Below, piece after piece: positions 9,500 through 19,289 of a stretch of 45,474 bases of DNA. The notes beneath the pieces were generated by a model that saw nothing but the letters and a program-made list of their open reading frames with translations, had not been told where the DNA came from and did not search any database. The position numbers and the translations under genes were made by a program. Numbering within the stretch: the first letter of the stretch is position 1; each line of letters begins with the position of its first letter. Origin of the DNA: Sphingomonas palustris (GTDB lineage Bacteria; Pseudomonadota; Alphaproteobacteria; Sphingomonadales; Sphingomonadaceae); the NCBI GenBank assembly GCA_026225215.1, contig JAMFSI010000124.1:1-45474 (forward strand), written 5' to 3'.

Positions 9500-11641
9500 T
9501 CAGCCTTCCATCCAATCGCGGAAGAAGGCCTCATTAGCCTCACGCAGCCTTGCCAAATCGATCCCCAACACGCTGCTCCCGCCGACGCTGCCGATGCGCT
9601 GCGCCCCGTCCACGTTCACACCCAGCGGTGCGGTGACCAGATAGCGTGACTGGTCTTCGCCAAAAGCCGAACCAGCGTCCAGATCAATGCCCAGAGTGAA
9701 CCCCTTGCCACCCGCCAGCGCCATTTCCGTCAGCGCCACCAGCAGGCCGCCGTCGCTGATGTCGTGCACGGCATTGACGGTGCCGTCGTCGATCAACTGA
9801 CGCACCCTTTCGCCATTGCTCAATTCAGCGGCGAGATCGACGCTAGGCGGAGGGCCCTCCTCGCGGCCATGCAGTTCGCGCAGCCACAGCGATTGGCCGA
9901 GATGCGAGCCCTGACCGCCGATCAGCCAGATGACGTCACCCGCCAGCTTGAAAGCGATCGTGGCCATCTTGGTATAGTCCAGCATCAGCCCGACGCCGCC
10001 GATCGCCGGGGTCGGCAGGATCGCCGAACCGCCACCGGTCGCCTTGCTTTCGTTGTACAGGCTGACGTTGCCGCTGACGATCGGGTAATCCAATGCGCGG
10101 CAGGCATCGCCCATGCCGGCCAGGCAACCGACGATCTGGCCCATGATCTCAGGGCGCTGCGGGTTGGCGAAATTGAGGCAATTGGTAATCGCCAGCGGTT
10201 TGGCGCCCACAGCGCAGATATTGCGCCAGGTCTCGGCGACTGCCTGTTTGCCGCCCTCATAGGGATCGGCAAAGCAATAGCGTGGGCTGCAGTCGGTGCT
10301 CATCGCCAGCGCCTTGGTGGTGCCGTGGATACGCACCACCGCCGCGTCGCCGCCCGATTTCTGCAGCGTATCGGCACCGACCTGGCTATCGTATTGCTCA
10401 TAGATCCAGCGCCGCGAGGCGAGATCGGGGCAAGCGATCAGCTTCAACAGATCGGCGGCAAGGTCGGTCGATTCGGGCACATGGGCCAGCGGCGCAGGCT
10501 TGGCGGGCGCGATATGCGGCCGGTCATAGAGCGGAGCATCGTCGGCCAGCGGCCCGAGCGGAATATCGCAGACCACCTCGCCATCGAATTCCAGCACCAT
10601 ATGGCCGGTATCCGTCACTTCGCCGATCACCGCGAAGTCCAATTCCCACTTACGGAAGATCGCCTCGGCCATCGCCTCTTTGCCCGGCGCGAGCACGATC
10701 AGCATCCGCTCCTGGCTTTCCGACAGCATCATTTCGTAAGGCGTCATCGCGGTTTCGCGGCACGGCACCTTGTTCATATCGAGCCGGATGCCGGCGCCGC
10801 CCTTCGAGGCCATTTCGACGCTCGATGACGTCAGCCCCGCCGCGCCCATGTCCTGGATGGCGACGATCGCATCGGTCGCCATCAATTCGAGGCAGGCCTC
10901 GATCAGCAGCTTTTCGGTGAACGGGTCGCCCACCTGCACGGTGGGGCGCTTTTCATCGCTGTGTTCGTCGAAATCGGCGCTGGCCATGGTCGCACCGTGA
11001 ATGCCGTCGCGCCCGGTCTTCGAGCCGACATAGACGATCGAATTGCCCAAGCCGGTCGCGGCCGAATAGAAAATCTTGTCCTGCTCGGCGACGCCCACGG
11101 TCATCGCGTTGACCAGGATATTGCCGTCATAAGCGCGGTGAAAATTGGTCTCGCCGCCGACGGTGGGCACGCCGACGCAATTGCCATAGCCGCCGATGCC
11201 CGCGACCACGCCTTGCACCAGATGCTTCATGCGGGGATGATCGGGACGCCCGAAGCGCAGCGCGTTGAGGTTGGCGACGGGCCGCGCGCCCATCGTGAAC
11301 ACATCGCGCAAGATGCCACCGACGCCGGTCGCCGCGCCTTGATAAGGCTCGATATAGCTCGGGTGGTTATGGCTCTCCATCTTGAAGATCGCCGCCTGGC
11401 CGTCACCGATGTCGATCACGCCAGCGTTCTCGCCCGGTCCGCAGATCACCCAAGGCGCCTCGGTCGGGAGTTTCTTGAGGTGGATGCGGCTCGATTTATA
11501 CGAGCAATGCTCGGACCACATCACCGAAAAGATACCGAGTTCCAGCAGATTGGGCTCGCGCCCCTGCGCTACCAGCACGCGCTGATATTCATCTTCGGAA
11601 AGCCCATGGGCGGCGACGATTTCGGGGGTGATCTCTGACAT
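9500..11641 (-). CDS. purL: Phosphoribosylformylglycinamidine synthase, large subunit (small-type PurL)
   Basis: Fourth step of purine synthesis: ATP-dependent amidation of FGAR to FGAM, in complex with PurQ (glutaminase) and PurS. The 713-residue length fits the small PurL that needs separate PurS and PurQ. Key stretches are [14 protein letters not shown] with His45, [23 protein letters not shown], and the repeated AIRS-like domains (second at about 420-700, with [15 protein letters not shown] and [10 protein letters not shown]). No purQ or purS is adjacent, unlike in many genomes. It stands alone, divergent from xseB with palindromic repeats in the gap. Confidence 0.96.
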   Translation of the reverse strand: MSEITPEIVAAHGLSEDEYQRVLVAQGREPNLLELGIFSVMWSEHCSYKSSRIHLKKLPTEAPWVICGPGENAGVIDIGDGQAAIFKMESHNHPSYIEPYQGAATGVGGILRDVFTMGARPVANLNALRFGRPDHPRMKHLVQGVVAGIGGYGNCVGVPTVGGETNFHRAYDGNILVNAMTVGVAEQDKIFYSAATGLGNSIVYVGSKTGRDGIHGATMASADFDEHSDEKRPTVQVGDPFTEKLLIEACLELMATDAIVAIQDMGAAGLTSSSVEMASKGGAGIRLDMNKVPCRETAMTPYEMMLSESQERMLIVLAPGKEAMAEAIFRKWELDFAVIGEVTDTGHMVLEFDGEVVCDIPLGPLADDAPLYDRPHIAPAKPAPLAHVPESTDLAADLLKLIACPDLASRRWIYEQYDSQVGADTLQKSGGDAAVVRIHGTTKALAMSTDCSPRYCFADPYEGGKQAVAETWRNICAVGAKPLAITNCLNFANPQRPEIMGQIVGCLAGMGDACRALDYPIVSGNVSLYNESKATGGGSAILPTPAIGGVGLMLDYTKMATIAFKLAGDVIWLIGGQGSHLGQSLWLRELHGREEGPPPSVDLAAELSNGERVRQLIDDGTVNAVHDISDGGLLVALTEMALAGGKGFTLGIDLDAGSAFGEDQSRYLVTAPLGVNVDGAQRIGSVGGSSVLGIDLARLREANEAFFRDWMEG

Positions 11642-11674
11642 TTGGCGCCTTTAGCGCTCACATCGCCGCTAGGC

Positions 11675-11716
11675 TAGAGCGGTCAGCGTGATATGTGAAT
11701 CACGCTGACCGCTCTA
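11675..11716. repeat. Perfect 18-bp stem palindrome between purL and xseB
   Basis: tagagcggtcagcgtgat at 11675-11692 is the exact reverse complement of 11699-11716, with a 6-base loop. It lies between divergent genes, so it is not positioned as a terminator for either. It directly abuts the ccggtacccac repeat at 11728, and both end in ctcta, which suggests a composite repeat. Confidence 0.85.
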
Positions 11717-11727
11717 AGTTTTTGTTG

Positions 11728-11780
11728 TCGCATCGTTTAATGCGAAAAACCGGTACCCACTTTTTCGCACGATGCTCTAG
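11728..11780. repeat. Diverged copy of the aaaaaccggttcccacttttt repeat
   Basis: gcatcgtttaatgcgaaaaa, ccggtacccac and tttttcgcacgatgctctag match the two tandem copies at 5311-5420 with scattered changes, keeping the gcatcg/cgatgc outer pairing. Same orientation as those copies. Confidence 0.85.
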
Positions 11781-11823
11781 GTGTAGCGGAGCATATGCAC
11801 ATCTCTCAAGCTTGACCGCGCTT

Positions 11824-12102
11824 ATGTCCGGCGTCATGGCAAGCGATATGGCTGAAACCGCTCCCGACATCACCGCAATGAATTTCGAGGATGCCTTGCG
11901 CGCGCTCGAAGACGTGGTCCGCAAGCTTGAAAGCGGCGATGTGCCGCTGGATGATTCGATCAACTTATACGCGCGCGGCGAAGAGTTGCGCCGCCATTGC
12001 CAGGCCCGTCTCGACGCCGCCAGCGCCCGCATCGAGCGGATCGTCGCCGGCCCGGATGGCGTGCCCACCGGCACTCGCCCCCTCGATGGTCCGGAGCAAT
12101 GA
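11824..12102 (+). CDS. xseB: Exodeoxyribonuclease VII small subunit
   Basis: Small helical subunit that binds XseA to form the single-strand-specific exonuclease VII. The conserved core is MNFEDALRALEDVVRKLESGDVPLDDSINLYARGEELRRHCQARL, the family signature. Candidate starts are ATG at 11824, 11836 and 11848; none has a strong ribosome-binding site. The frame is also open to 11695, but that part is repeat DNA and is rejected. The stop overlaps the ispA start (ATGA at 12099-12102). An xseB-ispA pairing is widespread in proteobacteria. From 11824 the product has 92 residues, slightly long for the family, so a shorter start is possible. Confidence 0.9.
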   Translation: MSGVMASDMAETAPDITAMNFEDALRALEDVVRKLESGDVPLDDSINLYARGEELRRHCQARLDAASARIERIVAGPDGVPTGTRPLDGPEQ

Positions 12103-13013
12103 ATTTGGTCACCGCCGACACAATCGACCCCGTCCTGGCCGCCGGTCTGGAGCGCATCCAGCGCGAAGTGGATTCCGGCTTCGACGCTTTGCTGCCGGTG
12201 GGTCGCGATCCGCGCACCCGCCTGATCGAAGCGATGCGCTATGCCACGATCGGCGGCGGCAAGCGGATTCGCCCCTTGCTGGTGGCGGCTACAGCCGAAC
12301 TCTATGGCGTCGATCGCGGCGCGGCGGTGCGGGCGGGAATCGCGATCGAGGCGGTGCATTGCTACTCGCTGATCCACGACGATCTGCCCTGCATGGACGA
12401 CGATGCCCTGCGCCACGGCAAACCCACCGTTCATCGCGCCTTCGACGAAGCAACGGCGGTGCTGGCCGGCGATGCCTTGCAGTGTTTCGCCTTCGAAGTG
12501 CTATCCGATCCCGCGGTGTTCACCGATCCCTTCGTCCGCGCCGAACTGGTCTATGCCCTGGCGACAGCGTCGGGCATGAACGGCATGGTTGGCGGCCAGA
12601 TGATGGACATTGCCGCTGAAGCGGGCGGCTTCGACTTGCAGATGGTCACCAAGCTGCAGCAGCTCAAGACCGGGGCGTTGCTGGCGGCGGCGGTGGAAAT
12701 GGGCGCGGTGCTGGGCCGCGTGGCGATCGAAGGCCGGGCGCATCTGCGCGGTTTTGCCCGCGATATCGGCCTTGCTTTCCAGATCGCCGACGATCTGCTC
12801 GATCATGAAGGCGATGAGGCAGCCGCCGGCAAGGCGCTGCGCAAGGATGCCGAGGCCGGCAAGCAGACCTTCGTTTCGCTGCTCGGGCCAGAACGTGCGC
12901 GCGATCAGGCGCGGATGCTGGTCGAGCAGGCGATCGCACAACTCGCCCAGCATGGCGCGGAAGCCGATCTGCTGCGCGCGCTGGCGCGCTTCATTGTCGA
13001 AAGGGATCGTTGA
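12099..13013 (+). CDS. ispA: Polyprenyl synthetase, farnesyl diphosphate synthase
   Basis: Condenses isopentenyl diphosphate with DMAPP and GPP to farnesyl diphosphate, feeding quinones, carotenoids, hopanoids and undecaprenyl lipids. It has 304 residues. The first aspartate-rich motif is HDDLPCMDDD (Asp94, Asp95, Asp100), the second is DDLLDHE near residue 230, and GGGKRIRPLL is the substrate Lys/Arg motif. The start overlaps the xseB stop, and its own stop overlaps the coaD start (TGATG), so xseB-ispA-coaD form a coupled operon. Chain length could be geranylgeranyl, but the overall form matches IspA. Confidence 0.94.
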   Translation: MNLVTADTIDPVLAAGLERIQREVDSGFDALLPVGRDPRTRLIEAMRYATIGGGKRIRPLLVAATAELYGVDRGAAVRAGIAIEAVHCYSLIHDDLPCMDDDALRHGKPTVHRAFDEATAVLAGDALQCFAFEVLSDPAVFTDPFVRAELVYALATASGMNGMVGGQMMDIAAEAGGFDLQMVTKLQQLKTGALLAAAVEMGAVLGRVAIEGRAHLRGFARDIGLAFQIADDLLDHEGDEAAAGKALRKDAEAGKQTFVSLLGPERARDQARMLVEQAIAQLAQHGAEADLLRALARFIVERDR

Positions 13014-13534
13014 TGGTGCGGGTAGCCGGTCGAATTGGAGTCTATCCCGGCACTTTCGATCCCATCACCCTGGGCCATGCCGATATCATCCGGCGCGGCG
13101 CCAAGCTGGTCGACCATCTGATCATCGGGGTGACCACCAACCTCTCCAAGAACCCGATGTTCACCCCCGACGAGCGCATGGCGACGGTGCGGCGCGAAGT
13201 CGCAGCGCTGGGCATAGCCAATGTCTCGGTGACCGGGTTCAACGCGCTGCTGATGAAGTTCGCCGAAGCCCAGGGCGCCGGCGTGATCATCCGCGGGCTG
13301 CGCGCGGTGGCCGATTTCGAATATGAATATCAAATGGCGGGGATGAACCAGCAGCTGAATGACCGGATCGAAACGGTTTTTCTGATGGCTGACGTCAGCC
13401 TGCAGCCGATCGCCTCCAAATTGGTCAAGGAAATCGCGATGTTCGGCGGCGATATCGGACCGTTCGTCAGCCCCGCCGTGCGTGACGACGTGCTGGCGCG
13501 GGTCGAGAAAATCGGGCGGCTGGGAGATAGCTGA
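13013..13534 (+). CDS. coaD: Phosphopantetheine adenylyltransferase
   Basis: Penultimate enzyme of coenzyme A synthesis, transferring AMP from ATP to 4'-phosphopantetheine. It has 173 residues, the usual size. The nucleotidyltransferase signature is GVYPGTFDPITLGH (Thr19-x-Gly-His22), then NPMFTPDERM and IIRGLRAVADFEYEYQMAGMN, all diagnostic of CoaD. The ATG at 13013 overlaps the ispA stop by one base; a TTG immediately upstream is an unlikely alternative. The usual SSSLVKE motif reads ASKLVKE. Confidence 0.96.
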   Translation: MVRVAGRIGVYPGTFDPITLGHADIIRRGAKLVDHLIIGVTTNLSKNPMFTPDERMATVRREVAALGIANVSVTGFNALLMKFAEAQGAGVIIRGLRAVADFEYEYQMAGMNQQLNDRIETVFLMADVSLQPIASKLVKEIAMFGGDIGPFVSPAVRDDVLARVEKIGRLGDS

Positions 13535-13632
13535 GTTGGGCGGTTTACCCGCCGCAGTTTCTTCAGGTTCATTGCCACGACAGCATGGCGCCGCTATCGA
13601 GCCGCAAAAGCTATCGTGAAAGCCAGTCGTCC

Positions 13633-14328
13633 ATGAAAATTGCCTCCCTCGCCACGATCTCCTTCAGTCTTGGGCTGGGGTTGACGCTGGCCGTTTCGCC
13701 CGCGCTGGCCCGCACTCGGCTGTTGCCAGCGGCGCCGCCGACCACGCTAAGCTCCTATGTCGATCCCGACATTCACCATGACCCGGACAATGTGCTGCTG
13801 CTCGACCTCTCCGATGGCGGCCGCGTGGTTATCCGGCTGATGCCGAAATGGGCGCCGAACCATGTCGAGCGGATCAAGCTGCTGGTCAGCCAGGGCTTTT
13901 ATAACGGGCTGATCTTCCACCGCGTGATCGACGGCTTCATGGCGCAGACCGGCGATCCGACCGGCACCGGCGAAGGCGGCTCGAAACTGCCGAACCTCAA
14001 GGCCGAATTCAATGCCATGCCGCATGTGCGCGGCTCGGTTTCGATGGCGCGCACCGACGAGCCCGACACCGCCAACAGCCAGTTCTTCATCGTCTTTTAC
14101 CCGCACTTCGCGCTGGACCGGAAATATACCAATTTCGGCCGGGTGATCGGCGGCATGGACTGGGTGGACCAGATCGCCCGGGGCGAACCGCCTGAACACC
14201 CGACGAAAATCCTGCAAGCATCAATGGCCACCGAAGGCAAACCGCCGCCGCTTCCCACGGCGCCGACACTGCTCCCCGGTATCGCGCCGACGATCCTGCC
14301 GGCCACCGGCGCGCCCGCCAAGCCGTGA
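13633..14328 (+). CDS. Secreted cyclophilin-type peptidyl-prolyl cis-trans isomerase
   Basis: Likely periplasmic proline isomerase of 231 residues. A Sec signal peptide occupies residues 1-26 (MKIASLATIS...SPALA), with cleavage expected after ALA. The cyclophilin domain spans about 50-200, with LIFHRVIDGFMAQTGDPTGTGEGG, VRGSVSMARTDEPDTANSQFFI and NFGRVIGGMDWVD. The FHR and the QFFI motifs contribute the active site. A proline/alanine-rich tail follows. The ATG before KIASLA is chosen over an upstream one because it starts the signal peptide. It follows coaD by about 100 bases. Confidence 0.92.
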   Translation: MKIASLATISFSLGLGLTLAVSPALARTRLLPAAPPTTLSSYVDPDIHHDPDNVLLLDLSDGGRVVIRLMPKWAPNHVERIKLLVSQGFYNGLIFHRVIDGFMAQTGDPTGTGEGGSKLPNLKAEFNAMPHVRGSVSMARTDEPDTANSQFFIVFYPHFALDRKYTNFGRVIGGMDWVDQIARGEPPEHPTKILQASMATEGKPPPLPTAPTLLPGIAPTILPATGAPAKP

Positions 14329-14389
14329 TATGTTGCGAATAAATTAAGACATAAATTAAGATATCGTGCGCCCAGCGTGGTCCATCACG

Positions 14390-14527
14390 ATCCTCCCCCT
14401 CTGGGGGGGGTGGCAGCCCGTAGGGCTGACGGAGGGGGCGGTTTTGAGCACAATCTTCGCACGGGCATTTCCCTTATTTCGCCCCCTCCGTCTCGCTACG
14501 CGAGCCACCTCCCCCAGGAGGGGAGGA
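14390..14527. repeat. Long inverted repeat, atcctccccc...gggggcg family
   Basis: Arm 14390-14440 pairs imperfectly with arm 14480-14527 (shared words cgccccctccgt, and agcc/ggct sub-stems). Both arms contain their own C-run/G-run hairpins. The design is like the other REPIN-like elements here but the sequence family is different. It lies between the cyclophilin and queA. Confidence 0.8.
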
Positions 14528-14568
14528 TTTTGGGACGGATTAACGGTCAGATGTTTCGGCGCCTTCTC

Positions 14569-15600
14569 ATGCGCGTAGAGCAGTTCGATTTCGAATTACC
14601 GCCCGAGCGCATCGCCTTGCGACCGGCGCGGCCGCGCGATGCCGCACGTCTGCTGGCGCTGACCGGCGGAGCGGGAATTGCAGATCATCTGGTCAGCGAG
14701 CTACCCAAATTACTGCGCGCCGGCGATGTGCTGGTGTTCAACGACACCCGCGTGATACCGGCGCAGCTCGAAGGACAGCGCGGTAACGCCCGGATCGGAG
14801 CGACGCTGCACAAGCGGGTCGATTTGCGCTGCTGGCAGGCCTTCATCCGCAATGCCAAGCGTCTGCATGCCGGCGATCGGATCGATTTTGGCGAGGATGT
14901 CTCGGCAATCGCGCAGGAGCGCCACGCCGATGGTAGCTGGACGCTGGCCTTCGCGGGCGATGAGCCGGTCGAGGTGCTGCTCACCCGCGCCGGCACCATG
15001 CCATTGCCGCCTTATATCGCGGCCAAGCGCGGCATCGATGACGCCGACCGCAGCGATTACCAGACAATGTTCGCCGCGCAGGACGGCGCCGTCGCCGCCC
15101 CGACCGCCGCGCTGCATTTTACCCCTGCCCTGATGGCTGCTCTGCAGCAGGCTGGTATCTTGTGCGAAACCCTGACGCTCCATGTCGGCGCCGGCACCTT
15201 CCTGCCGGTCAAGGCTGAGGACACCGCCGCGCATGTCATGCATGCCGAATGGGGCCGGATCGACACCGACACCGCCGCCCGGCTCAACGCCGCGCGCGCT
15301 GGCGGGCAGCGCGTGATCGCAGTGGGCACAACCTCGCTACGCCTGCTGGAAAGCGCGGCGCGCGAGGACGGTATTATCGAGCCTTTTGCCGGCGACACCG
15401 CGATCTTCATCACGCCCGGCTACCGCTTTCGCGCCATCGATGGCCTGATGACCAACTTCCACTTGCCGCGCTCGACGCTATTCATGCTGGTCAGCGCGCT
15501 GATGGGGCTGGAGCGCATGCAGGCCGCTTATGCGTATGCGATTAGGCAAGGGTATCGATTTTACAGCTACGGCGATTCCTGCCTGCTTTTGCCGAGCTAA
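14569..15600 (+). CDS. queA: S-adenosylmethionine:tRNA ribosyltransferase-isomerase
   Basis: Transfers and isomerises the ribosyl moiety of SAM onto preQ1-tRNA to make epoxyqueuosine, in the queuosine pathway. It has 343 residues from the ATG before [19 protein letters not shown], the standard N-terminus. Other signatures: [16 protein letters not shown], the GTMPLPPYI loop, [32 protein letters not shown] and [16 protein letters not shown]. An in-frame ATG at 14551 is possible but would add a non-conserved extension. The tgt gene often following queA is absent; the next gene is on the other strand. Confidence 0.96.
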   Translation: MRVEQFDFELPPERIALRPARPRDAARLLALTGGAGIADHLVSELPKLLRAGDVLVFNDTRVIPAQLEGQRGNARIGATLHKRVDLRCWQAFIRNAKRLHAGDRIDFGEDVSAIAQERHADGSWTLAFAGDEPVEVLLTRAGTMPLPPYIAAKRGIDDADRSDYQTMFAAQDGAVAAPTAALHFTPALMAALQQAGILCETLTLHVGAGTFLPVKAEDTAAHVMHAEWGRIDTDTAARLNAARAGGQRVIAVGTTSLRLLESAAREDGIIEPFAGDTAIFITPGYRFRAIDGLMTNFHLPRSTLFMLVSALMGLERMQAAYAYAIRQGYRFYSYGDSCLLLPS

Positions 15601-15620
15601 CCTAGCCGCCTGTAATTCGA

Positions 15621-16451
15621 TCAGAGTCCGCATTCCCGCCGCGTCAGGGTCACCGCTCCAACAGATTTCCCGCCGCTGGCGATCGTCGCAACGATCGTAC
15701 CGCCCTGGCCAGCGATAGGGTAAAGCGCGCGATTGCTGCAGATCGCCTTTACGAGCGCCGCCTTCGCCGTATCGCCCCAGGCTGGAGCGCCCGTGGATAG
15801 GCGCGTGATCAGCACCAGCGTATTACCGGAAGCAGCAAAGCTGTCGATCGTCGTGCCATCATTCAGCGTATAGGGGCGCGGCATAACCTCTGCGGTGTGC
15901 TGAACTATCTGGATGATGTCAGGCGGCGGTGCTGCCGGCGCTGCGTAGGCAGCGACCGAGCCGGGCATCATGGTTGGCGCGGCTCTGATCTGTTCATCAG
16001 TCAAAACATTCGGACCGATTCGCGAAGGATCGACCGATTTCCATGTCTTGCTCGTGAACTCCTCCTCTTGGGCCACGTCCAATTTAGGTCGGCCTGCAAA
16101 AATGCCGAGCGAGACATGGCACTTGGCATAAGCGATCTGGCCGGGGCTGAGATTGAGAAAGATGCTATCGCTCGCTTCGCTCGCTACCGAATAGGTGTGC
16201 CGGCCAGCGTCTGCAACGACGATAAAAAAGCGCGCGGGAGGGAGCGAACTGACCTTCGTGCCATTTTCGCTCACCGCACAACTAATCGCCGAGCCCTCAA
16301 AAGTCGAGGGACGGAAAAATACCACCTCGGCTTTGCCGGGAGGCGGCGCTGGTACGGTGACCGGCTCCTTTTCCGACACGCTTGCATAGGCAGGCGAGGA
16401 TAGCAGCGTCATTGACAGCGCCGCTCGCACCCATTCAGAATTGATTGTCAC
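15621..16451 (-). CDS. Secreted DUF2846-domain protein of unknown function
   Basis: A 276-residue exported protein. A signal peptide covers about residues 1-24 (ending PAYASV). Residues about 38-140 carry a DUF2846-like domain (PPGKAEVVFFRPSTFEGSA, AGRHTYSVASEASDSIFLNLSPGQIAYAKC). After an Ala/Pro-rich linker, a second small domain (about 190-276) has paired cysteines, AICSNRALYPIAGQGG and TLTRRECGL, resembling a module seen in small envelope proteins. The function is not known. It lacks an obvious operon partner and sits between queA and pnp, facing queA. The DUF assignment is from motif memory. Confidence 0.7.
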   Translation of the reverse strand: MTINSEWVRAALSMTLLSSPAYASVSEKEPVTVPAPPPGKAEVVFFRPSTFEGSAISCAVSENGTKVSSLPPARFFIVVADAGRHTYSVASEASDSIFLNLSPGQIAYAKCHVSLGIFAGRPKLDVAQEEEFTSKTWKSVDPSRIGPNVLTDEQIRAAPTMMPGSVAAYAAPAAPPPDIIQIVQHTAEVMPRPYTLNDGTTIDSFAASGNTLVLITRLSTGAPAWGDTAKAALVKAICSNRALYPIAGQGGTIVATIASGGKSVGAVTLTRRECGL

Positions 16452-16639
16452 ACGTGCCCCCCCTGCCCCGTCTTTCCCGCACCGAAGCTCTGAAACAGCG
16501 AGCTAAATGTCGGTGATGCGATTATGCTAGATTTAAAAGTCGCTATAAATTCTCTCGGGTCGAGGTTAATTTGGTTCCAAACTGGTGCTTGCGATTGCGA
16601 CCGCCATTTTCAGAACCTGCTGTTGAGCATCGAATCCCC
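16452..16639. other. Intergenic stretch upstream of the DUF2846 gene
   Basis: AT-richer gap between the pnp terminator and the DUF2846 gene start. It should hold the promoter of the latter. I see no confident site or small gene in it. Confidence 0.3.
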
Positions 16640-16667
16640 AAAAAAGGGCCCACCAATCGGCGAGCCC
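16640..16667 (-). terminator. Intrinsic terminator of pnp
   Basis: Read on the minus strand, gggctcgcc and ggtgggccc form a 9-bp stem (two G-U pairs) around a 4-base loop, followed by six T residues. It lies about 30 bases past the pnp stop and closes the long minus-strand cluster. Confidence 0.85.
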
Positions 16668-16698
16668 CTTCTTGATCTTGGCTTTGAAAGCGGGACGA

Positions 16699-18999
16699 TC
16701 AGTCGTCTGCCTTCAGAAACGCCGGCATGTGATCGGGATTGCCACCCTCTTCGCGGGGCGCACGTTCACCACCTTCGCGGCGAGGCCCACGACCGCCGTC
16801 ACGGCCGCCGCGATCACCACGAGGGCCACGCCGATCGCCACGGTCGCCGCCGGGACGGTCACCGCGCGGTTCACGCGGTTCGCGGGGCGGACGGGTGTCT
16901 TCCATCTCGGCGCCGGTTTCCTGATCGACGAGGCGCATCGACAGACGCACCTTGCCGCGCGGGTCGATCTCCAGCACCTTGACCTTCACGGCCTGGCCCT
17001 CGGCAACGACATCGGTCGGCTTCTCGACGCGTTCGTTACGCATTTCAGAGACATGGACGAGCCCGTCCTTCCCGCCCATGAAGTTCACGAAAGCACCAAA
17101 ATCGACGATGTTGACCACCTTGCCATCGTAGACCTTGCCGACTTCGGCTTCTTCGACGATGCCCAGGATCCATGCCTTGGCGGCTTCGATCTGCGCCGGG
17201 TCAGAGGAGCTGATCTTGATCAGACCTTCGTCGTCGATGTCGACCTTGGCGCCGGTTTCAGCGACGATCTCGCGGATCACCTTGCCGCCGGTGCCGATGA
17301 CTTCGCGGATCTTCGACTTGTCGATCTGGATCGACTCGATGCGCGGAGCATGCGCCGACAGTTCGGTGCGGGCGGTGCCCAGCGCCTTGGTCATTTCACC
17401 GAGGATATGCGCGCGGCCTTCCTTGGCCTGAGTGAGCGCCGCCGCGAAGATCTCGCGAGTGATGCCGGCAATCTTGATGTCCATCTGCATCGTGGTGATG
17501 CCCTCGGAGGTGCCGGCCACCTTGAAGTCCATGTCGCCGAGATGATCCTCATCGCCCAGAATGTCAGACAACACGGAGAATTCGCTGCCTTCCAGGATCA
17601 GGCCCATGGCGATGCCCGAGACCGGACGGATCAACGGCACGCCGGCATCCATCATCGACAAGGCGCCGCCGCAGACCGTGGCCATCGACGACGACCCGTT
17701 CGACTCGGTGATGTCGGACACCACGCGGATCGTGTAGGGGAAGTCTTCCTTCGATGGCAGCACCGCTTGCAGCGCCCGCCAGGCGAGCTTGCCATGGCCG
17801 GTGTCGCGGCGGCTGGGAGCGCCGAAACGACCAACTTCGCCAACCGAATAGGGCGGGAAGTTATAATGCAGCATGAAGTTGGAATAGGACAGGCCTTCGA
17901 GCCCATCGATCATCTGCTCGGCGTCCTTGGTGCCCAGCGTGGTGGTGCAGATCGCCTGCGTTTCACCGCGGGTGAACAGCGCCGAACCATGCGTGCGCGG
18001 CAGGAAGCCGACCATTGCCTCGATCGGACGAACCTGGGTGGTGGTGCGGCCATCGATACGCTGGCCGTCCTTGAGGATGGCGCCACGGACGATTTCCGAT
18101 TCCAGCTTCTTGACGACCTTGCCGGCGACCGCCTGGGTCTGCCCGCCCTCGGCAGCGTAAGCCGCCTTGGCTTTGGCGCGCGCTTCATTGAGGGCGTTCG
18201 AGCGCGCCGACTTGTCGGTCAGCTTGTAAGCAGCGGCGATATCGGCGCCGATCAGCGTCTTGAGCTTGGCCTTGATGTCGACGGTATTGTCCGAGAGATC
18301 GATCTGCCAAGGCTCCTTGGCAGCCTTTTCGGCGAGTTCGATGATCGCATTGACCACCGGCTTGATCGAATCATGGGCAAACAGCACCGCGCCGAGCATG
18401 ATATCCTCGGGGAGTTCGCGAGCCTGCGATTCCACCATCATCACGGCATTGCCGGTCGCGGCAACGACCAGGTCGAGCGCGCCCGCAGCGGCCACCGGCT
18501 GCGACGGGTTCAGCGTATATTCGCCATCGACATAACCGACGCGCGCAGCGCCGATCGGGCCCATGAACGGCAGGCCGGAAATGGTCAGCGCGGCCGAAGC
18601 GGCGATCATCGCGACGATGTCGGGCTCGGTTTCGCCATCATAGCTCAACACGTGAGCGATGACGTTGATCTCGTTATAGAAGCCTTCGGGGAACAACGGA
18701 CGGACGGGGCGATCGATCAGGCGCGAAACCAGCGTTTCCTTTTCGGTGGCGCCGCGTTCACGCTTGAAAAAGCCGCCCGGAATGCGTCCGGCGGCGAAGA
18801 ACTTCTCTTGATAATGCACGGTGAGCGGGAAGAAATCCTGCCCTTCCTTGACCGACTTGGCGGCGGTGACGGCGCAGAGCACCACGGTCTCGCCATAAGT
18901 GGCGAGCACGGCTCCATCGGCCTGACGGGCGATACGCCCGGTTTCCAGAGTGAGGGTCTTTCCGCCCCATTCCAGCTTTACGGTTTTGACGTCGAACAT
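16699..18999 (-). CDS. pnp: Polyribonucleotide nucleotidyltransferase (PNPase)
   Basis: Phosphorolytic 3'-5' exoribonuclease, trimeric, degradosome-type RNA decay enzyme. The 766-residue chain has two RNase PH-like domains (about 1-220 and 310-545), a KH domain with the [11 protein letters not shown] loop near 566, an S1 domain at about 616-690 ([21 protein letters not shown]), and a C-terminal Arg/Gly/Asp/Glu-rich tail of about 50 residues ending in [10 protein letters not shown]. The start is set by the strong GAAGGA site eight bases upstream of ATGTTCGACG; a start nine codons further up lacks this support. It is the last gene of the cluster after rpsO. Confidence 0.97.
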   Translation of the reverse strand: MFDVKTVKLEWGGKTLTLETGRIARQADGAVLATYGETVVLCAVTAAKSVKEGQDFFPLTVHYQEKFFAAGRIPGGFFKRERGATEKETLVSRLIDRPVRPLFPEGFYNEINVIAHVLSYDGETEPDIVAMIAASAALTISGLPFMGPIGAARVGYVDGEYTLNPSQPVAAAGALDLVVAATGNAVMMVESQARELPEDIMLGAVLFAHDSIKPVVNAIIELAEKAAKEPWQIDLSDNTVDIKAKLKTLIGADIAAAYKLTDKSARSNALNEARAKAKAAYAAEGGQTQAVAGKVVKKLESEIVRGAILKDGQRIDGRTTTQVRPIEAMVGFLPRTHGSALFTRGETQAICTTTLGTKDAEQMIDGLEGLSYSNFMLHYNFPPYSVGEVGRFGAPSRRDTGHGKLAWRALQAVLPSKEDFPYTIRVVSDITESNGSSSMATVCGGALSMMDAGVPLIRPVSGIAMGLILEGSEFSVLSDILGDEDHLGDMDFKVAGTSEGITTMQMDIKIAGITREIFAAALTQAKEGRAHILGEMTKALGTARTELSAHAPRIESIQIDKSKIREVIGTGGKVIREIVAETGAKVDIDDEGLIKISSSDPAQIEAAKAWILGIVEEAEVGKVYDGKVVNIVDFGAFVNFMGGKDGLVHVSEMRNERVEKPTDVVAEGQAVKVKVLEIDPRGKVRLSMRLVDQETGAEMEDTRPPREPREPRGDRPGGDRGDRRGPRGDRGGRDGGRGPRREGGERAPREEGGNPDHMPAFLKADD

Positions 19000-19005
19000 G
19001 TATTT

Positions 19006-19011
19006 TCCTTC
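19006..19011 (-). promoter_or_regulatory. Ribosome-binding site deciding the pnp start
   Basis: Minus-strand GAAGGA lies six bases before the ATG at 18999, which fixes the start as [11 protein letters not shown] and rejects the in-frame upstream ATG at 19026. Confidence 0.8.
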
Positions 19012-19182
19012 AGCCCACAGGCCCAATTGCCGGCGGGATTTGCTGCCGGGGGAATCCGTCCCGGTCCGGTGCGAGGCACTTTTGGCCCCATGGCCCTGCC
19101 CGCCGTATTGCGAGCCTGGCCCTGAAACGGCGCGGGACTTTGTCCAGACGCAGCCGGTTTCAGGATTGGTTACGGCGCGATT

Positions 19183-19208
19183 GTTTCAACAAATCGTTTG
19201 CTTGAAAC
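19183..19208 (-). promoter_or_regulatory. Hairpin in the pnp leader
   Basis: gtttcaa (19183-19189) and ttgaaac (19202-19208) form a perfect 7-bp stem with a 12-base loop in the roughly 260-base rpsO-pnp gap. In E. coli the pnp leader is an RNase III and PNPase autoregulation site. Assigning that role here is inference only. Confidence 0.35.
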
Positions 19209-19254
19209 AGATCGGCGGCGATTTATAGCGCGCCTTTTAGCACGCAGATACAAG

Positions 19255-19278
19255 AAGCGGCCCATGTGGGGGCCGCTT
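19255..19278 (-). terminator. Hairpin after rpsO, possible attenuating terminator
   Basis: aagcggccc and gggccgctt form a 9-bp perfect stem with a 6-base loop, 12 bases past the rpsO stop. The following minus-strand sequence (cttgtatctg) has no clear T run, so it may be a processing or partial termination site rather than a full terminator. Confidence 0.5.
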
Positions 19279-19289
19279 CCCGTAAAAAC

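Noticed and set aside
11695..11823. An extended N-terminus of xseB
   Set aside because: These codons come from palindromic repeat DNA and are not found in the family.
16672..19125. A plus-strand open frame of about 817 codons opposite pnp
   Set aside because: It is the antisense shadow of pnp, with no recognisable domain.
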